In this document: positions 1 through 8,358 of the stretch, in pieces
Numbering within the stretch: the stretch's first letter is position 1
Layout of the letters: each line of letters begins with the position of its first letter
Assembly (NCBI GenBank): GCA_046760105.1
Contig: JBHIDJ010000061.1
Location: 1-16,571, forward strand
DNA from: JBHIDJ01 sp046760105
GTDB lineage: Bacteria; Pseudomonadota; Gammaproteobacteria; Acidiferrobacterales; SPGG2
Reading direction: 5' to 3'
DNA: 16,571 nt
Notes under the pieces: generated by a model
The model's input: only the letters and a program-made list of their open reading frames with translations
The model's database searches: none
Told to the model about the DNA's origin: nothing
Position numbers and translations under genes: made by a program

Positions 1-60
1 CTCCGGGAACCTCGGAGAATCCGACTTTAAGAGCAAGCTATTAGATGCTCGCCGAAACGG

Positions 61-1947
61 CTATTTGAGTCCTGCTTGACGCAAGTCATCCATCAAGCGG
101 CTCAAGTGCGCGGGGTCTCTATAGGGGTAAGTCTTTGCCAAGAATTCGAGCGAGAAATCGGGATCCAGCGTTAGGATCTGTTCCACCTCCCATTTGGCCT
201 CGTCTTGTTGCCCCACGCGGCTATGAGTAGCAGCCAAATGAACGTGATGAGGCAAATAGTTGTAATTACGATCGATTGCCGTTTGCAACGCTGTGATCGC
301 GTCGTCAAATTGGCCTGCCAAGTAATATGCTCGCCCCAGGACCGTGAAATAGTGGGAGGGAAAATGTGGGTTCAGGCGCATAGCCTTTCGGGTCAGGGCG
401 GTGACTTGATCCAGCCTGCCAGTGTAAGAATGAATCGATGCCAGTAAGGCATAGCCATCAGCGTAGTTGGGATCAAGTGCGATTGCCTTCTCTAGCTCGA
501 CGATTGCATGATCGTGCTGCTGCTTGCCGTATAGATAGACATAACCCAGCACCCAATGGATCTGAGGCAAGGCAGCATCCAGTGCGACCCCTCTCTGAGC
601 CAGTTCCAAAGCCCACTCCACAGACTCCGCAGGGTCAGTACTCCATCGGTAACGAAAATCATCCGCATGGGCGAGGGCGAGAGTTCCATAGGCACGCGCA
701 AACGCTGGGTCAAGCTCGATGGCCTTTTGAAACATTTCTCGGGCCAATTCGTTATCTTCCTTCGTGTGGCCGGCATAAAACGCCTGCCCACGCAAGAAGT
801 GGTTATAGGCGTCATAGTCGTTCGTGTACTGGCGGGCCAGGTATTTTCGCTCTTCCTCGGTCAACTTCAGAGCCAAGGCCGTGACGATCTGTTGGGCGAC
901 CTCGTCTTGTAAAGTAAAGATATCTTGCAGTTGTCGGTCGTAACGCTCCGCCCACAGGTGGTGTCCTGTTGTGGCCTCGATCAGCTGCGCGTTGATCCGC
1001 ACTCTCGCGCCGGCTTTTTGGATACTACCTTCCAACACATACCGCACCCCGAGGTCCCGGCTGACCTCTTGGACCTTCACGGCTCTGCCTTTATAGGTGA
1101 ACACTGAGTTGCTGGCGATCACAAAGAGGTCCGACAATTTAGACAGGTCGGTGATGAGGTCATTGGTGATCCCGTCGCTGAAATAGTCCTGCTCTGGGTC
1201 ACCACTCAAGTTATTGAACGGGAGCACGGCGATGGAGGGTTTGGCAGGGAGGGGGAAGGCCATGGCGGTCTCCGAGGCAACCTCAGGCTGGGGCGCCGAT
1301 CCGCGCAGATAGACCTTCCAGATCGCCGCCGCGCTAACGACAGCGATAGCCATGCCGGTTGCCATGGCGATCATCCGCCACCGTTTCCGCTTGGGTTGGC
1401 TCATCCTTGGGGCAGCGCTTGGGTCTAAGTGCACCCGATAAACCCGCACAGGCTCGGCGATGTTCTTGACGGTCTGCACGCCCATGAACTCGTAGGCCAG
1501 TGGCAGCTTGTTCCCGACTGCCGCACGGACCGCCTCGGAGAGGCAAATGCCGCCAGGCTCGGCAAGGCTTTCCAGGCGCGCGGCTACGTTCACGCCGTCA
1601 CCGTAGATATCGTTGCGGTCGACGATGACATCACCCAGATTGATGCCGATGCGGAACTTAAGCTTACGGTCGCCCGACAGGCCGCTGTTGCGGGCATTGA
1701 GATCACGCTGAATGTCCACTGCACAGCTCAGGGCGTCGAACACGGTCGTGAAATCGGCGAGCACGGCGTCCCCGGCGAAGTGCTCGACTTTGCCGCCGTG
1801 GCGCTCGATCGAAACGGTCATGGCGTCGAGATAGGTGCTCAGGATCCGATGGGTGCCGGCCTCATCTTCCCCAGTCAACCGGCTGTAGCCGGCGACGTCG
1901 GCATAGAGGATTGCCGCAAGTTTTCGCTCTACCTTGCGCCCTTCCAT
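61..1947 (-). CDS. Class III adenylate/guanylate cyclase with TolB-like and TPR regions
   Basis: A 628-residue, four-part protein. Residues 8-175 form a class III nucleotide cyclase domain: Asp17 in AILYADVAGYSRL and Asp60 in HFAGDAVLADF sit where the two metal-binding aspartates are expected, and Asn120/Arg124 in GDGVNVAARLE match the transition-state Asn-Arg pair. A basic stretch (185-191) precedes one membrane segment (about 192-210). Residues about 235-360 resemble the TolB/FlgO-like region common in this family (KPSIAVLPFNNLSGDPEQDY), followed by TPR repeats from about 385 to 615. The cyclase is therefore expected in the cytoplasm and the TolB/TPR part in the periplasm. The likely product is cAMP, but substrate choice cannot be read with certainty. 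The ATG at 1947 follows a GGGGG stretch that may act as a ribosome site. It is transcribed away from msrA and has no operon partner in the window. The signal sensed is unknown. Confidence 0.88.
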   Translation of the reverse strand: MEGRKVERKLAAILYADVAGYSRLTGEDEAGTHRILSTYLDAMTVSIERHGGKVEHFAGDAVLADFTTVFDALSCAVDIQRDLNARNSGLSGDRKLKFRIGINLGDVIVDRNDIYGDGVNVAARLESLAEPGGICLSEAVRAAVGNKLPLAYEFMGVQTVKNIAEPVRVYRVHLDPSAAPRMSQPKRKRWRMIAMATGMAIAVVSAAAIWKVYLRGSAPQPEVASETAMAFPLPAKPSIAVLPFNNLSGDPEQDYFSDGITNDLITDLSKLSDLFVIASNSVFTYKGRAVKVQEVSRDLGVRYVLEGSIQKAGARVRINAQLIEATTGHHLWAERYDRQLQDIFTLQDEVAQQIVTALALKLTEEERKYLARQYTNDYDAYNHFLRGQAFYAGHTKEDNELAREMFQKAIELDPAFARAYGTLALAHADDFRYRWSTDPAESVEWALELAQRGVALDAALPQIHWVLGYVYLYGKQQHDHAIVELEKAIALDPNYADGYALLASIHSYTGRLDQVTALTRKAMRLNPHFPSHYFTVLGRAYYLAGQFDDAITALQTAIDRNYNYLPHHVHLAATHSRVGQQDEAKWEVEQILTLDPDFSLEFLAKTYPYRDPAHLSRLMDDLRQAGLK

Positions 1948-2132
1948 GACACCCCCGACACTAGAAGCGAGCGCACGTCGCTCCCTACCCTAAACGCGGT
2001 GCGACAGACATTGACACTCAGGTCCCCCACAATGGGGTGAAGCTGGATTTGCGTTACCAGTTTACTCCTGTTTGCGCCTAAGTGGGCAAAAAGGGCGCTC
2101 AAGGATGCCGTAGTCATGTGATGCTTCGCCCC

Positions 2133-2161
2133 TTGATAATTAACAGTTGGGAAGGGAGAAT
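2133..2161 (+). promoter_or_regulatory. Possible sigma70 promoter for msrA
   Basis: TTGATA at 2133-2138 is followed after 17 bases by GAGAAT at 2156-2161, about 50 bases before the msrA start. The -35 is close to consensus and the -10 is weak (4 of 6). Nothing else in the 261-base gap between the cyclase and msrA is recognised beyond short inverted repeats (GAGCG/CGCTC at 1969-1983 and CCCC/GGGG near 2025-2037). Confidence 0.3.
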
Positions 2162-2208
2162 TTCGTATCGCAAATGATCCATTAGAAAAGTAATCGAGGA
2201 GAAAAGGA

Positions 2209-2691
2209 ATGGAAAAGGCAACTTTTGGGGCAGGCTGTTTTTGGGGGGTAGAGGCAGTATTCCGTCAAATTGACGGTGTTGCTGCTACCACGGTTGGCTA
2301 TTCCGGCGGAACCACCAACAATCCGACTTATAAAGACGTGTGTACCGATAAGACGGGTCATGCAGAGGTGATTCAAGTGGAATACGATCCTACTCAGGTT
2401 TCTTATGAGGCGTTGCTCGACGTATTCTGGAACAACCACGACCCCACACAGCTAAACCGACAAGGTCCAGACGTTGGCACCCAATACCGGTCTGCGATCT
2501 TTTTCCATAATGAAAAACAAAAAGCTGCGGCGATCGCGTCAAAGGAAAAACTGGAGAACAGCGGTAAATACAGAAGACCGATCGTGACCGAGATCAAACC
2601 GGCGGCCGAGTTCTACGCGGCGGAGGACTATCACCAGCAGTATCTTGAAAAACGCGGATTAACCACTTGCACGGTCGCATTGAAAAGTTAG
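2209..2691 (+). CDS. msrA: Peptide-methionine (S)-S-oxide reductase MsrA
   Basis: Reduces the S-form of methionine sulfoxide in oxidised proteins, using thioredoxin-type electrons. The protein has 160 residues, a normal size for a compact MsrA. The GCFWG motif places the catalytic Cys10 at the N-terminus. The family segments VGYSGG, GHAEVIQVEYDP, FWNNHDPTQLNRQGPD and QYRSAIFF follow, and a C-terminal Cys154 may resolve the disulfide. There is no signal peptide, so it should be cytoplasmic. The start is well set by GAGGAGAAAAGGA just before the ATG at 2209. No MsrB domain or msrB gene is nearby. Its last 33 bases overlap the 3' end of the convergent cyclotransferase gene. Confidence 0.97.
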   Translation: MEKATFGAGCFWGVEAVFRQIDGVAATTVGYSGGTTNNPTYKDVCTDKTGHAEVIQVEYDPTQVSYEALLDVFWNNHDPTQLNRQGPDVGTQYRSAIFFHNEKQKAAAIASKEKLENSGKYRRPIVTEIKPAAEFYAAEDYHQQYLEKRGLTTCTVALKS

Positions 2692-3573
2692 AGCTGTTTC
2701 TTTGTCAGGAACAAGTCGAATCTCAAACAGTTTGGGCCAGAGTTTTCCAGTCACAAACAAGCGGTCGTTGTTAGCGTCATAGGCGATGCCGTTAAGAACG
2801 TCTACCGACTGATCACGGTCTTCTGGGCGCAAAAGCCCCGTCAGATCGATCCACCCCAAAACTCGTCCTGACCTCGGCGAAATCCTCGCAATACAGTTTG
2901 TCTCCCAGACATTGGCATAGATTTCTCCCTGCACATACTCCAGTTCGTTCAGTTGACCGATGGGTCCACTGCTGTCGTGCACTTGAATACGACCGGCTTC
3001 CCGTAAAGTTTCCGGATCCAGAAGGCGCAGCACTGACGTGCCATCACTCATGAATAGTCGCTTTCCATCGTGGGTAATCCCCCAGCCTTCGGTCGGATAT
3101 TCGAATTCTTTTATTATCCGGAAGCTGTGTTTGTCGTAAATAAAACCGAGTTTCGATCGCCAGGTCAGCTGTATTATCCGATCGCGCAGGATTGTCACAC
3201 CCTCACCGAAAAAGCGTGCAGGTAGTTGGTGGATCTTCAGTATTTTTCCTGTTTCTAGTTGGACTTTGCGTAACGTGGATCGCCCGAAACGGCCGGTTCC
3301 TTCATATAAGAGGCCGTCGTTAAATGCTAGTCCTTGCGTAAAGGCGTCTCTGTCATGGGGATAGGTGTTCCTGATGTTGTACCGGTAGACTGGCGTAGCA
3401 TCGCCACTTGTGTCAGGGTTGTTGCCCGAGCTATTGGTAACGAGTGGGGACGCCTTCGACAATAAGGATCCATCAACCATGAATAGGCCGATGGACCCAA
3501 GAAGGCACACGGCTGTTAGGCGACCCATGCTGGAGAATTCTAGCTTGACGTGCCGCGCGCAACAGAGCGCCAA
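2659..3573 (-). CDS. Glutaminyl-peptide cyclotransferase (glutamine cyclotransferase family)
   Basis: Matches the beta-propeller glutamine cyclotransferase family, which converts N-terminal glutamine of peptides to pyroglutamate. Family-like segments include YPHDRDAFTQGLAF, GLLYEGTGRFGRSTLRKV, the EGWGITHDG region, QLNELEYVQGEIYANVWE and VLNGIAYDANNDRLFVTGK. An N-terminal hydrophobic stretch (LTAVCLLGSIGLFMV) suggests export to the periplasm. The start is uncertain: TTG at 3573 has GAGGG four bases upstream, while the ATG at 3528 gives a cleaner signal peptide but no ribosome site. It lies 29 bases after the SRPBCC gene and is probably the last gene of the minus-strand group. Its 3' end overlaps msrA by 33 bases. 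The physiological substrate is not known. Confidence 0.88.
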   Translation of the reverse strand: MALCCARHVKLEFSSMGRLTAVCLLGSIGLFMVDGSLLSKASPLVTNSSGNNPDTSGDATPVYRYNIRNTYPHDRDAFTQGLAFNDGLLYEGTGRFGRSTLRKVQLETGKILKIHQLPARFFGEGVTILRDRIIQLTWRSKLGFIYDKHSFRIIKEFEYPTEGWGITHDGKRLFMSDGTSVLRLLDPETLREAGRIQVHDSSGPIGQLNELEYVQGEIYANVWETNCIARISPRSGRVLGWIDLTGLLRPEDRDQSVDVLNGIAYDANNDRLFVTGKLWPKLFEIRLVPDKETALTFQCDRASG

Positions 3574-3602
3574 CAGACCCTCGTTGCGCTAGCTGTTATT
3601 GA

Positions 3603-4031
3603 TTACCCGCTGAAGAAAGGTCCAGGGGCGACGCCCTCCACGTATCCCTTTAAGCGCACCATCAACGCTCCCCAGGTGGTGTTGCATCTCGCAAAATCAC
3701 CATCGGTCTTGCGCCAATCCGCATGCCTAAACCGCACAACGGTGCCGCCTTCGGCATTGGGTGCTAGCTCGAATCGGACATGTGTCTGCTTCCACTCGTC
3801 CGGGCCATCCTGGCACGTCCAATCGACTCGCTTGCCGGGCTCAAGTTTGTCGATGTGCATCTTGAAAACTGTTGATCGATTATAGAATCCGAAAGTCGCG
3901 ACACTACCTTCGCGCGGGTCGGCGTCTGTATCCGCCGTCCACCAGCTTTTGAGTCCTTCTTCCGTACTGATAGCGCGGAAAACCTCATCAGGCGATGCAG
4001 TAACATGCACTTCGTGCAGCATATCGATCAT
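3603..4031 (-). CDS. SRPBCC / AHSA1-like domain protein
   Basis: A 142-residue single-domain protein of the SRPBCC superfamily, nearest to the AHSA1 (Hsp90 ATPase activator homologue)/START-like group. Seen: an N-terminal strand HEVHVTASPDEVFRAIST, then GLKSWWTADTDADPREGS, a central FKMHIDKLEPGKRVDWTC, and a final helix TTWGALMVRLKGYVEG. Such proteins bind small hydrophobic ligands or act as cyclases or stress proteins, and no specific substrate can be assigned. The ATG at 4031 follows AAGGAGGG, a strong ribosome site. It is directly preceded by a broken copy of a related gene (4046-4201) and followed by the cyclotransferase gene, probably on one transcript with gor and the YrdA-like gene. 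Confidence 0.85.
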   Translation of the reverse strand: MIDMLHEVHVTASPDEVFRAISTEEGLKSWWTADTDADPREGSVATFGFYNRSTVFKMHIDKLEPGKRVDWTCQDGPDEWKQTHVRFELAPNAEGGTVVRFRHADWRKTDGDFARCNTTWGALMVRLKGYVEGVAPGPFFSG

Positions 4032-4045
4032 GTGCCCTCCTTCTT

Positions 4046-4201
4046 TCAGTCGATTTTCAGATGCTCTGTCAATTTGCTCAGGATATCTCCCCAGCCATAT
4101 TCATGCTTCGAAGCTGAAGCTTTGTCGGGGAATCGTTCATGCTTGAGTATCAACTCGGTTTCGCCTTTACCTGGTGGGTCAACTGCAATATAAATTGTTT
4201 G
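4046..4201 (-). pseudogene. C-terminal remnant of a second SRPBCC/AHSA1-like gene
   Basis: Reading the minus strand from 4201 to the TGA at 4046-4048 gives 51 codons with no start codon, closed upstream by TGA at 4202-4204. The residues carry the typical AHSA1-like C-terminal third: ETELILKHERFPDKASASKH, then EYGWGDILSKLTEHLKID. The N-terminal two thirds are absent: the 50 bases upstream, up to the YrdA-like stop codon, show no related sequence. The fragment ends 14 bases before the intact SRPBCC gene, so it looks like the remains of a neighbouring paralogue after deletion. The intact gene differs clearly in sequence, so this is not a fresh duplication. Confidence 0.7.
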
Positions 4202-4255
4202 TCAAGCGGCAGATGGGATAGGGGGGTAGATGGCCGTGCGTGTGATACGCGCAAC

Positions 4256-4819
4256 TTAGGTCTGTTGAGCCGAGACCGGGCCTTTGCCCAGCGGTTTCGT
4301 ATAGTCGTTCTTCAGCTCGACGTAGTGGTTTGCGACGTATTCAAACCACGTCTGCTCTTCGTCTGTAATCGGCCGAACCTTCTTGGCTGGCCGACCTAGC
4401 CACAAATATCCACCTTCCAGCTCCTGGCCTTCCGTGACGAGGCTGCCCGCTGCTAGCAGCACGTGCGAACGAATTAGCGCGCCGTCGAGGATGGTCGAAT
4501 CCATGCCGATGAGCACGAGGTCCTCGATCGTACACCCGTGGACCATAACTTTATGCCCGACTGTCACATCATTACCGATGATGACCGGGTAACCGTCTGG
4601 GACAGCCGAGTACGCATGTGTCACGTGGATGATCGTGCCGTCTTGTATACTGGTGCGAGCGCCAATACGAATGAAATTCGTATCGCCCCGCACGGAGCAC
4701 ATAGGCCATAGTGAGCTGTCCTCGCCGATGACGACGTCACCGATGACTACAGCGGTTTCGTCGACGTAGGCCGAGGAGGCAATTGTCGGCATGATATCTT
4801 TGTATGATCGAATAGTCAT
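4256..4819 (-). CDS. yrdA: Gamma-carbonic-anhydrase-like hexapeptide protein, YrdA type
   Basis: A 187-residue left-handed beta-helix protein built from hexapeptide repeats (e.g. VVIGDVVIGEDSSLWP, IRIGARTSIQDGTII, VIIGNDVTVGHKVMVHGCTI). Histidines in IIHVTH (65/68), GHK (89) and VHG (94) match metal-ligand positions of the gamma carbonic anhydrase fold. YrdA-type proteins bind zinc and form trimers, but carbonic anhydrase activity is often undetectable, so the role is uncertain. The ATG at 4819 is supported because IRSYKDIMPTI aligns with the beginning of E. coli YrdA. It starts 6 bases after the glutathione reductase stop, so it is probably translated from the same message. Confidence 0.92.
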   Translation of the reverse strand: MTIRSYKDIMPTIASSAYVDETAVVIGDVVIGEDSSLWPMCSVRGDTNFIRIGARTSIQDGTIIHVTHAYSAVPDGYPVIIGNDVTVGHKVMVHGCTIEDLVLIGMDSTILDGALIRSHVLLAAGSLVTEGQELEGGYLWLGRPAKKVRPITDEEQTWFEYVANHYVELKNDYTKPLGKGPVSAQQT

Positions 4820-4825
4820 AGATTG

Positions 4826-6178
4826 CTATCTCATGAGTACCAGCTCTTCTGCACTCGTAGGATGAATGGCAACAGTTTTGTCGAAATCGCTTTTAGTGGC
4901 TCCCATTTTAACGGCAACGGCGAAGCCCTGTATCATCTCGTCAGCTTGGGCACCGATTATATGACAGCCGACGAGTTTTTCGTTTTGGCCCACGGTCACG
5001 AGCTTTACAACCGTTGCCGGCTTGCGTTCAGTGACGGCATGAAACATGTTTGTGAAACGGGTCTGATAAACCCTCACCTCCCCGGTCCCATATAACTCAT
5101 GGGCCTCAACTTCGGTCAGGCCAACGGTACCGATTGGAGGATGACTGAAGATTACGGTAGGAATGTTCTCGTATTCGAGCCTGGCATCAGGCTGAGTGCC
5201 GAACAGACGGTCCGCCAACTTGCGTCCAGCCGCGATTGCCACCGGTGTGAGCATCCATCGGCCGGTAACGTCGCCCAGCGCGTAGATGTGACCGGCGTTC
5301 GTGTTTTGATAGTCATCGACAACGATCTCACCGATCTCACTTGTCGCGACGCCAGCACGATCGACATTCAAACTTTCGATATTTGGGCGTCGGCCTATTG
5401 ACCAAACAACGACATTAAACCCGGTTATGTACTCACCATTGGTTGTGCTAAGACTAATAGTACCCCCGGGGGTGCGTTCAAGCCGCTCAACTTGGGTGCC
5501 CGTTAAGATGTTCACGCCTGCACTTTGCATTTCGTCCATCAAGGTTTCACGCAAGGTGGCGTCAAACCTGCGCAAGAATATCTCCTTGCGCAGTAGCATG
5601 GTGACATCTGACCCGAGGGCGTTTAACAGACCGGCGAACTCAACGGCGATATAGCCAGCCCCCACGACCCCGACCCGGCGTGGCTGTCGTTCCAACTCAA
5701 AGAAGCCGTCGCTTGTGATGCCAAGTTCAACACCGGGTATATTCGGGACATCGGGAACTGATCCGGTGGCGATCAGGATATGGTCGGCGCTGAACTCGCT
5801 GCCATTGACGATGACCGTATGCGGGTCGCGGAAGCGAGCGATCCCGGCAATCTCCTCGACCGCTGCTGTATCGAGGCCGTGGTGATAAATCGCATTCAGG
5901 CGTTCAATGTAGGCGTCGCGCGCCCGTTTGATCACTGACCAGTCGAACCCCTCTACCTTTACATCGAACCCGTAGTCACGCGCGTCATGTAGAATCTCAG
6001 CTATAGCAGAGGTGTTCCACATGACTTTCTTCGGGACACAGCCACGGTTTACACAGGTGCCGCCGATTCGACCGGCCTCGATGAGGATAGTGCTGGCGCC
6101 ATATCCAGCCGCACGCTTGGCCGCGGCGACCCCGCCACTACCGCCACCTATCACCAGGAAATTACAGTGTTTAGTCAC
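4826..6178 (-). CDS. gor: Glutathione-disulfide reductase
   Basis: An NADPH- and FAD-dependent flavoenzyme that keeps glutathione reduced in the cytoplasm. It has 450 residues, the same length as E. coli Gor. The FAD-binding GGGSGG is at 11-16 with Glu34 closing the fold. The redox disulfide is Cys42/Cys47 in GGTCVNRGCVPKK. The second dinucleotide motif GAGYIAVEFAGLL is followed by arginines in LLRKEIFLRRFD, as expected for NADPH preference. The C-terminal catalytic His439 and Glu444 lie in AIHPTSAEELV, at the same numbers as in E. coli. These features separate it from dihydrolipoamide and mercuric reductases. Translation begins at a GTG (6176-6178) with GGTGAG just upstream. It heads the minus-strand group and is divergent from the oligopeptidase gene across an 86-base gap. 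Confidence 0.95.
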   Translation of the reverse strand: MTKHCNFLVIGGGSGGVAAAKRAAGYGASTILIEAGRIGGTCVNRGCVPKKVMWNTSAIAEILHDARDYGFDVKVEGFDWSVIKRARDAYIERLNAIYHHGLDTAAVEEIAGIARFRDPHTVIVNGSEFSADHILIATGSVPDVPNIPGVELGITSDGFFELERQPRRVGVVGAGYIAVEFAGLLNALGSDVTMLLRKEIFLRRFDATLRETLMDEMQSAGVNILTGTQVERLERTPGGTISLSTTNGEYITGFNVVVWSIGRRPNIESLNVDRAGVATSEIGEIVVDDYQNTNAGHIYALGDVTGRWMLTPVAIAAGRKLADRLFGTQPDARLEYENIPTVIFSHPPIGTVGLTEVEAHELYGTGEVRVYQTRFTNMFHAVTERKPATVVKLVTVGQNEKLVGCHIIGAQADEMIQGFAVAVKMGATKSDFDKTVAIHPTSAEELVLMR

Positions 6179-6264
6179 CGCTCACCGTTCAACAAGGAGT
6201 ACACAACGCGGATCGGCACAATTACTGGATTGTATCAAGACGTGTTAGATTATGCGGCCCGTTG

Positions 6265-8346
6265 ATGGCAGCTAAAAGCGCTATGCAAATGGACAAGGCA
6301 GATAACAGCACTAACCCGCTCTTGGATTTTTCGGCCTTACCTCGGTTCAGCCACATCCGCCCAAAACACGTAGTGCCCGCGCTCGACCAGCTCCTTGCCG
6401 GCAACCGTGCAGAGCGCGAGCGCTTGTTATCGAAAAACACCGCGTGCACCTGGGACAATTTCGTGCAACCGCTTGAGGAGATGGAAGAGCACTTGCATCG
6501 CATGTGGTCACCAGTTGCCCATCTCAATGCTGTAAAAAACAGCGAAACGCTACGTCGCGCCTACAACGATGCGCTGCCGCGTATCAGCGAATATCGCACT
6601 GAGGTAGCTCAGGATGAACGCCTCTACCGGGCGTTTAAGCAAATCGCCGATGGTCGTGAGTTCAATGAGTTGGTGCAGGCGCAGAACAAGATCATTGAAA
6701 ACGCGTTGCGGGATTTTCGTTTAGGCGGGGCCGAGCTCGATGTGCCAGAGAAGCGGCGTTTCAAGGAGATTCAACAAGAGCTTGCTGTACTTAGCAACCG
6801 TTTTCAAGAAAATGTCTTGGACGCTACGCAAGCGTGGGAGCTAGTGCTTAGCGATGAGACGGAGCTTGCCGGCCTGCCGGAAACGGCCCGCGCGATGGCG
6901 CGGCAGGCAGCGGAGCGCGAAGGAAAGACCGGTTTTAGGTTTACCCTTGATGCGCCTTCGTATATCGCGTTCATGACCTTTGCCGACAACCGCGCACTAC
7001 GCGAGCAGATGTACGTGGCTTATGTTACGCGTGCAAGCGACGAGGGTCCCCAAGCTGGACGTTGGGATAACAGCGAGATCATTGTGCGCATACTGCGACT
7101 GCGCCGCGAGGCTGCTCAGCTTCTCGACTTTGCCAACTACGCCGAGTATTCCTTGCAGACCAAGACGGTTGACAACGTGGAGCAAGTCCTGGAGTTTCTA
7201 CAGGACCTGGCTACGCGTGCCAAACCGGTGGCCGAGCAGGAGCTCGCGAAGCTACAGAAATTTGCGCGCAGCGAGTTTGGTGTAGACCGGCTCGAAGCCT
7301 GGGATATCCCGTATTATGCGGAGAAGCTGCGCCAGCACCGCTACGACTTCTCTCAGGAGGACCTGCGGCCCTACTTTCCGGTCGATCGCGTCATCGCCGG
7401 GATGTTTGACGTGGTCAACCGGCTTTACGGTTTGACTATCATTCAGGTTGATGGCGTTGATAGCTGGCATCCCGATGTGCGTTTCTACGAAATCCGTGAC
7501 GCACAGGGTGAATTGCGCGGTCAGTTTTACGTGGATCTATACGCCCGTGCGCATAAGCGTGGGGGTGCCTGGATGGATGAGTGCATTAGCCGCAAGCGCA
7601 CGCAGACGCGGGTACAGACGCCGGTCGCCTATCTAACCTGCAATAGCGCGCCGCCCGTGGGCGATCGCCCGGCGCTGTTCAGTCACGACGAGGTGATAAC
7701 TCTGTTCCACGAGTTCGGTCATGGCTTGCACCATATGCTAACCAAGGTTGACTACCTGGGTGTCGCCGGGATCAACGGCGTCCCCTGGGATGCGGTGGAG
7801 TTGCCGAGCCAATTCATGGAAAACTGGTGCTGGGAGCGCGATGCGGTAGCGCTTATCGCGCGCCACTATCAAACTGGCGAACCGCTGCCCGAGAAGCTCT
7901 TTGCAAAAATGACGGGTGCCAGGACCTTCCAGGCGGCCATGCAGCTCGTGCGCCAGCTCGAGTTTGCCTTGTTTGACGTACGGCTACACAGCGACTATGA
8001 CTCCGAAGGCAGCAAAAGCGTGCAGGCCCTACTGGATGAGGTGCGAAAGGAGGTTGCCGTTATCCTGCCACCGGTGTACAACCGCTTTCAAAACGCGTTT
8101 AACCATATCTTCGCGGGTAGCTACGCGGCGGGTTACTACAGCTACAAATGGGCTGAAGTGTTGTCGGCTGATGCGTTCAGCAAGTTCGAAGAACGCGGAA
8201 TTTTTGATCGCAACACGGGGCTCGAATTCTTGCACAACATACTGGAACAGGGTGGAACACGCGAGCCCATGGAATTATTTGTCGCATTTCGTGGACGGAA
8301 GCCAAAGATTGACGCGCTGCTCCGGCACGCGGGCCTGGCAGCATAG
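6265..8346 (+). CDS. prlC: Oligopeptidase A, M3 zinc metallopeptidase
   Basis: A cytoplasmic oligopeptidase that degrades short peptides, including cleaved signal peptides. It is 693 residues from the ATG at 6265. The zinc site is HEFGHGLHHML: His482 and His486 are ligands, Glu483 is catalytic, and Glu512 in WDAVELPSQFMENW is the third ligand. Long stretches follow E. coli OpdA closely (KRGGAWMD, PVAYLTCN, FAGSYAAGYYSYKWAEVLSA). The start is unsettled: TTG at 6262 and ATGs at 6265, 6283 and 6289 are all in frame and none has a clear ribosome site. The E. coli protein begins near residue 16-17 here (TNPLL), which favours 6289. It is followed after 12 bases by the SH3/anchor gene, probably co-transcribed. 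Confidence 0.95.
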   Translation: MAAKSAMQMDKADNSTNPLLDFSALPRFSHIRPKHVVPALDQLLAGNRAERERLLSKNTACTWDNFVQPLEEMEEHLHRMWSPVAHLNAVKNSETLRRAYNDALPRISEYRTEVAQDERLYRAFKQIADGREFNELVQAQNKIIENALRDFRLGGAELDVPEKRRFKEIQQELAVLSNRFQENVLDATQAWELVLSDETELAGLPETARAMARQAAEREGKTGFRFTLDAPSYIAFMTFADNRALREQMYVAYVTRASDEGPQAGRWDNSEIIVRILRLRREAAQLLDFANYAEYSLQTKTVDNVEQVLEFLQDLATRAKPVAEQELAKLQKFARSEFGVDRLEAWDIPYYAEKLRQHRYDFSQEDLRPYFPVDRVIAGMFDVVNRLYGLTIIQVDGVDSWHPDVRFYEIRDAQGELRGQFYVDLYARAHKRGGAWMDECISRKRTQTRVQTPVAYLTCNSAPPVGDRPALFSHDEVITLFHEFGHGLHHMLTKVDYLGVAGINGVPWDAVELPSQFMENWCWERDAVALIARHYQTGEPLPEKLFAKMTGARTFQAAMQLVRQLEFALFDVRLHSDYDSEGSKSVQALLDEVRKEVAVILPPVYNRFQNAFNHIFAGSYAAGYYSYKWAEVLSADAFSKFEERGIFDRNTGLEFLHNILEQGGTREPMELFVAFRGRKPKIDALLRHAGLAA

Positions 8347-8358
8347 CGGAGGCCATTG

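Noticed and set aside
1..17. CTCCG/CGGAG hairpin at the left edge as a terminator for the cyclase gene
   Set aside because: Only five pairs, and the place where a T-run would be needed on the minus strand is outside the window.
438..884. A 148-codon plus-strand frame opposite the TPR region
   Set aside because: Antisense shadow of the TPR repeats, with Pro/Arg-rich composition typical of non-coding frames.
1429..2040. A 203-codon open frame on the plus strand opposite the cyclase N-terminus
   Set aside because: It lies antisense to well-conserved cyclase codons and its peptide resembles no known family.
1929..2117. A 62-codon minus-strand frame ahead of the cyclase gene
   Set aside because: It overlaps the cyclase start in another frame and has no recognisable family.
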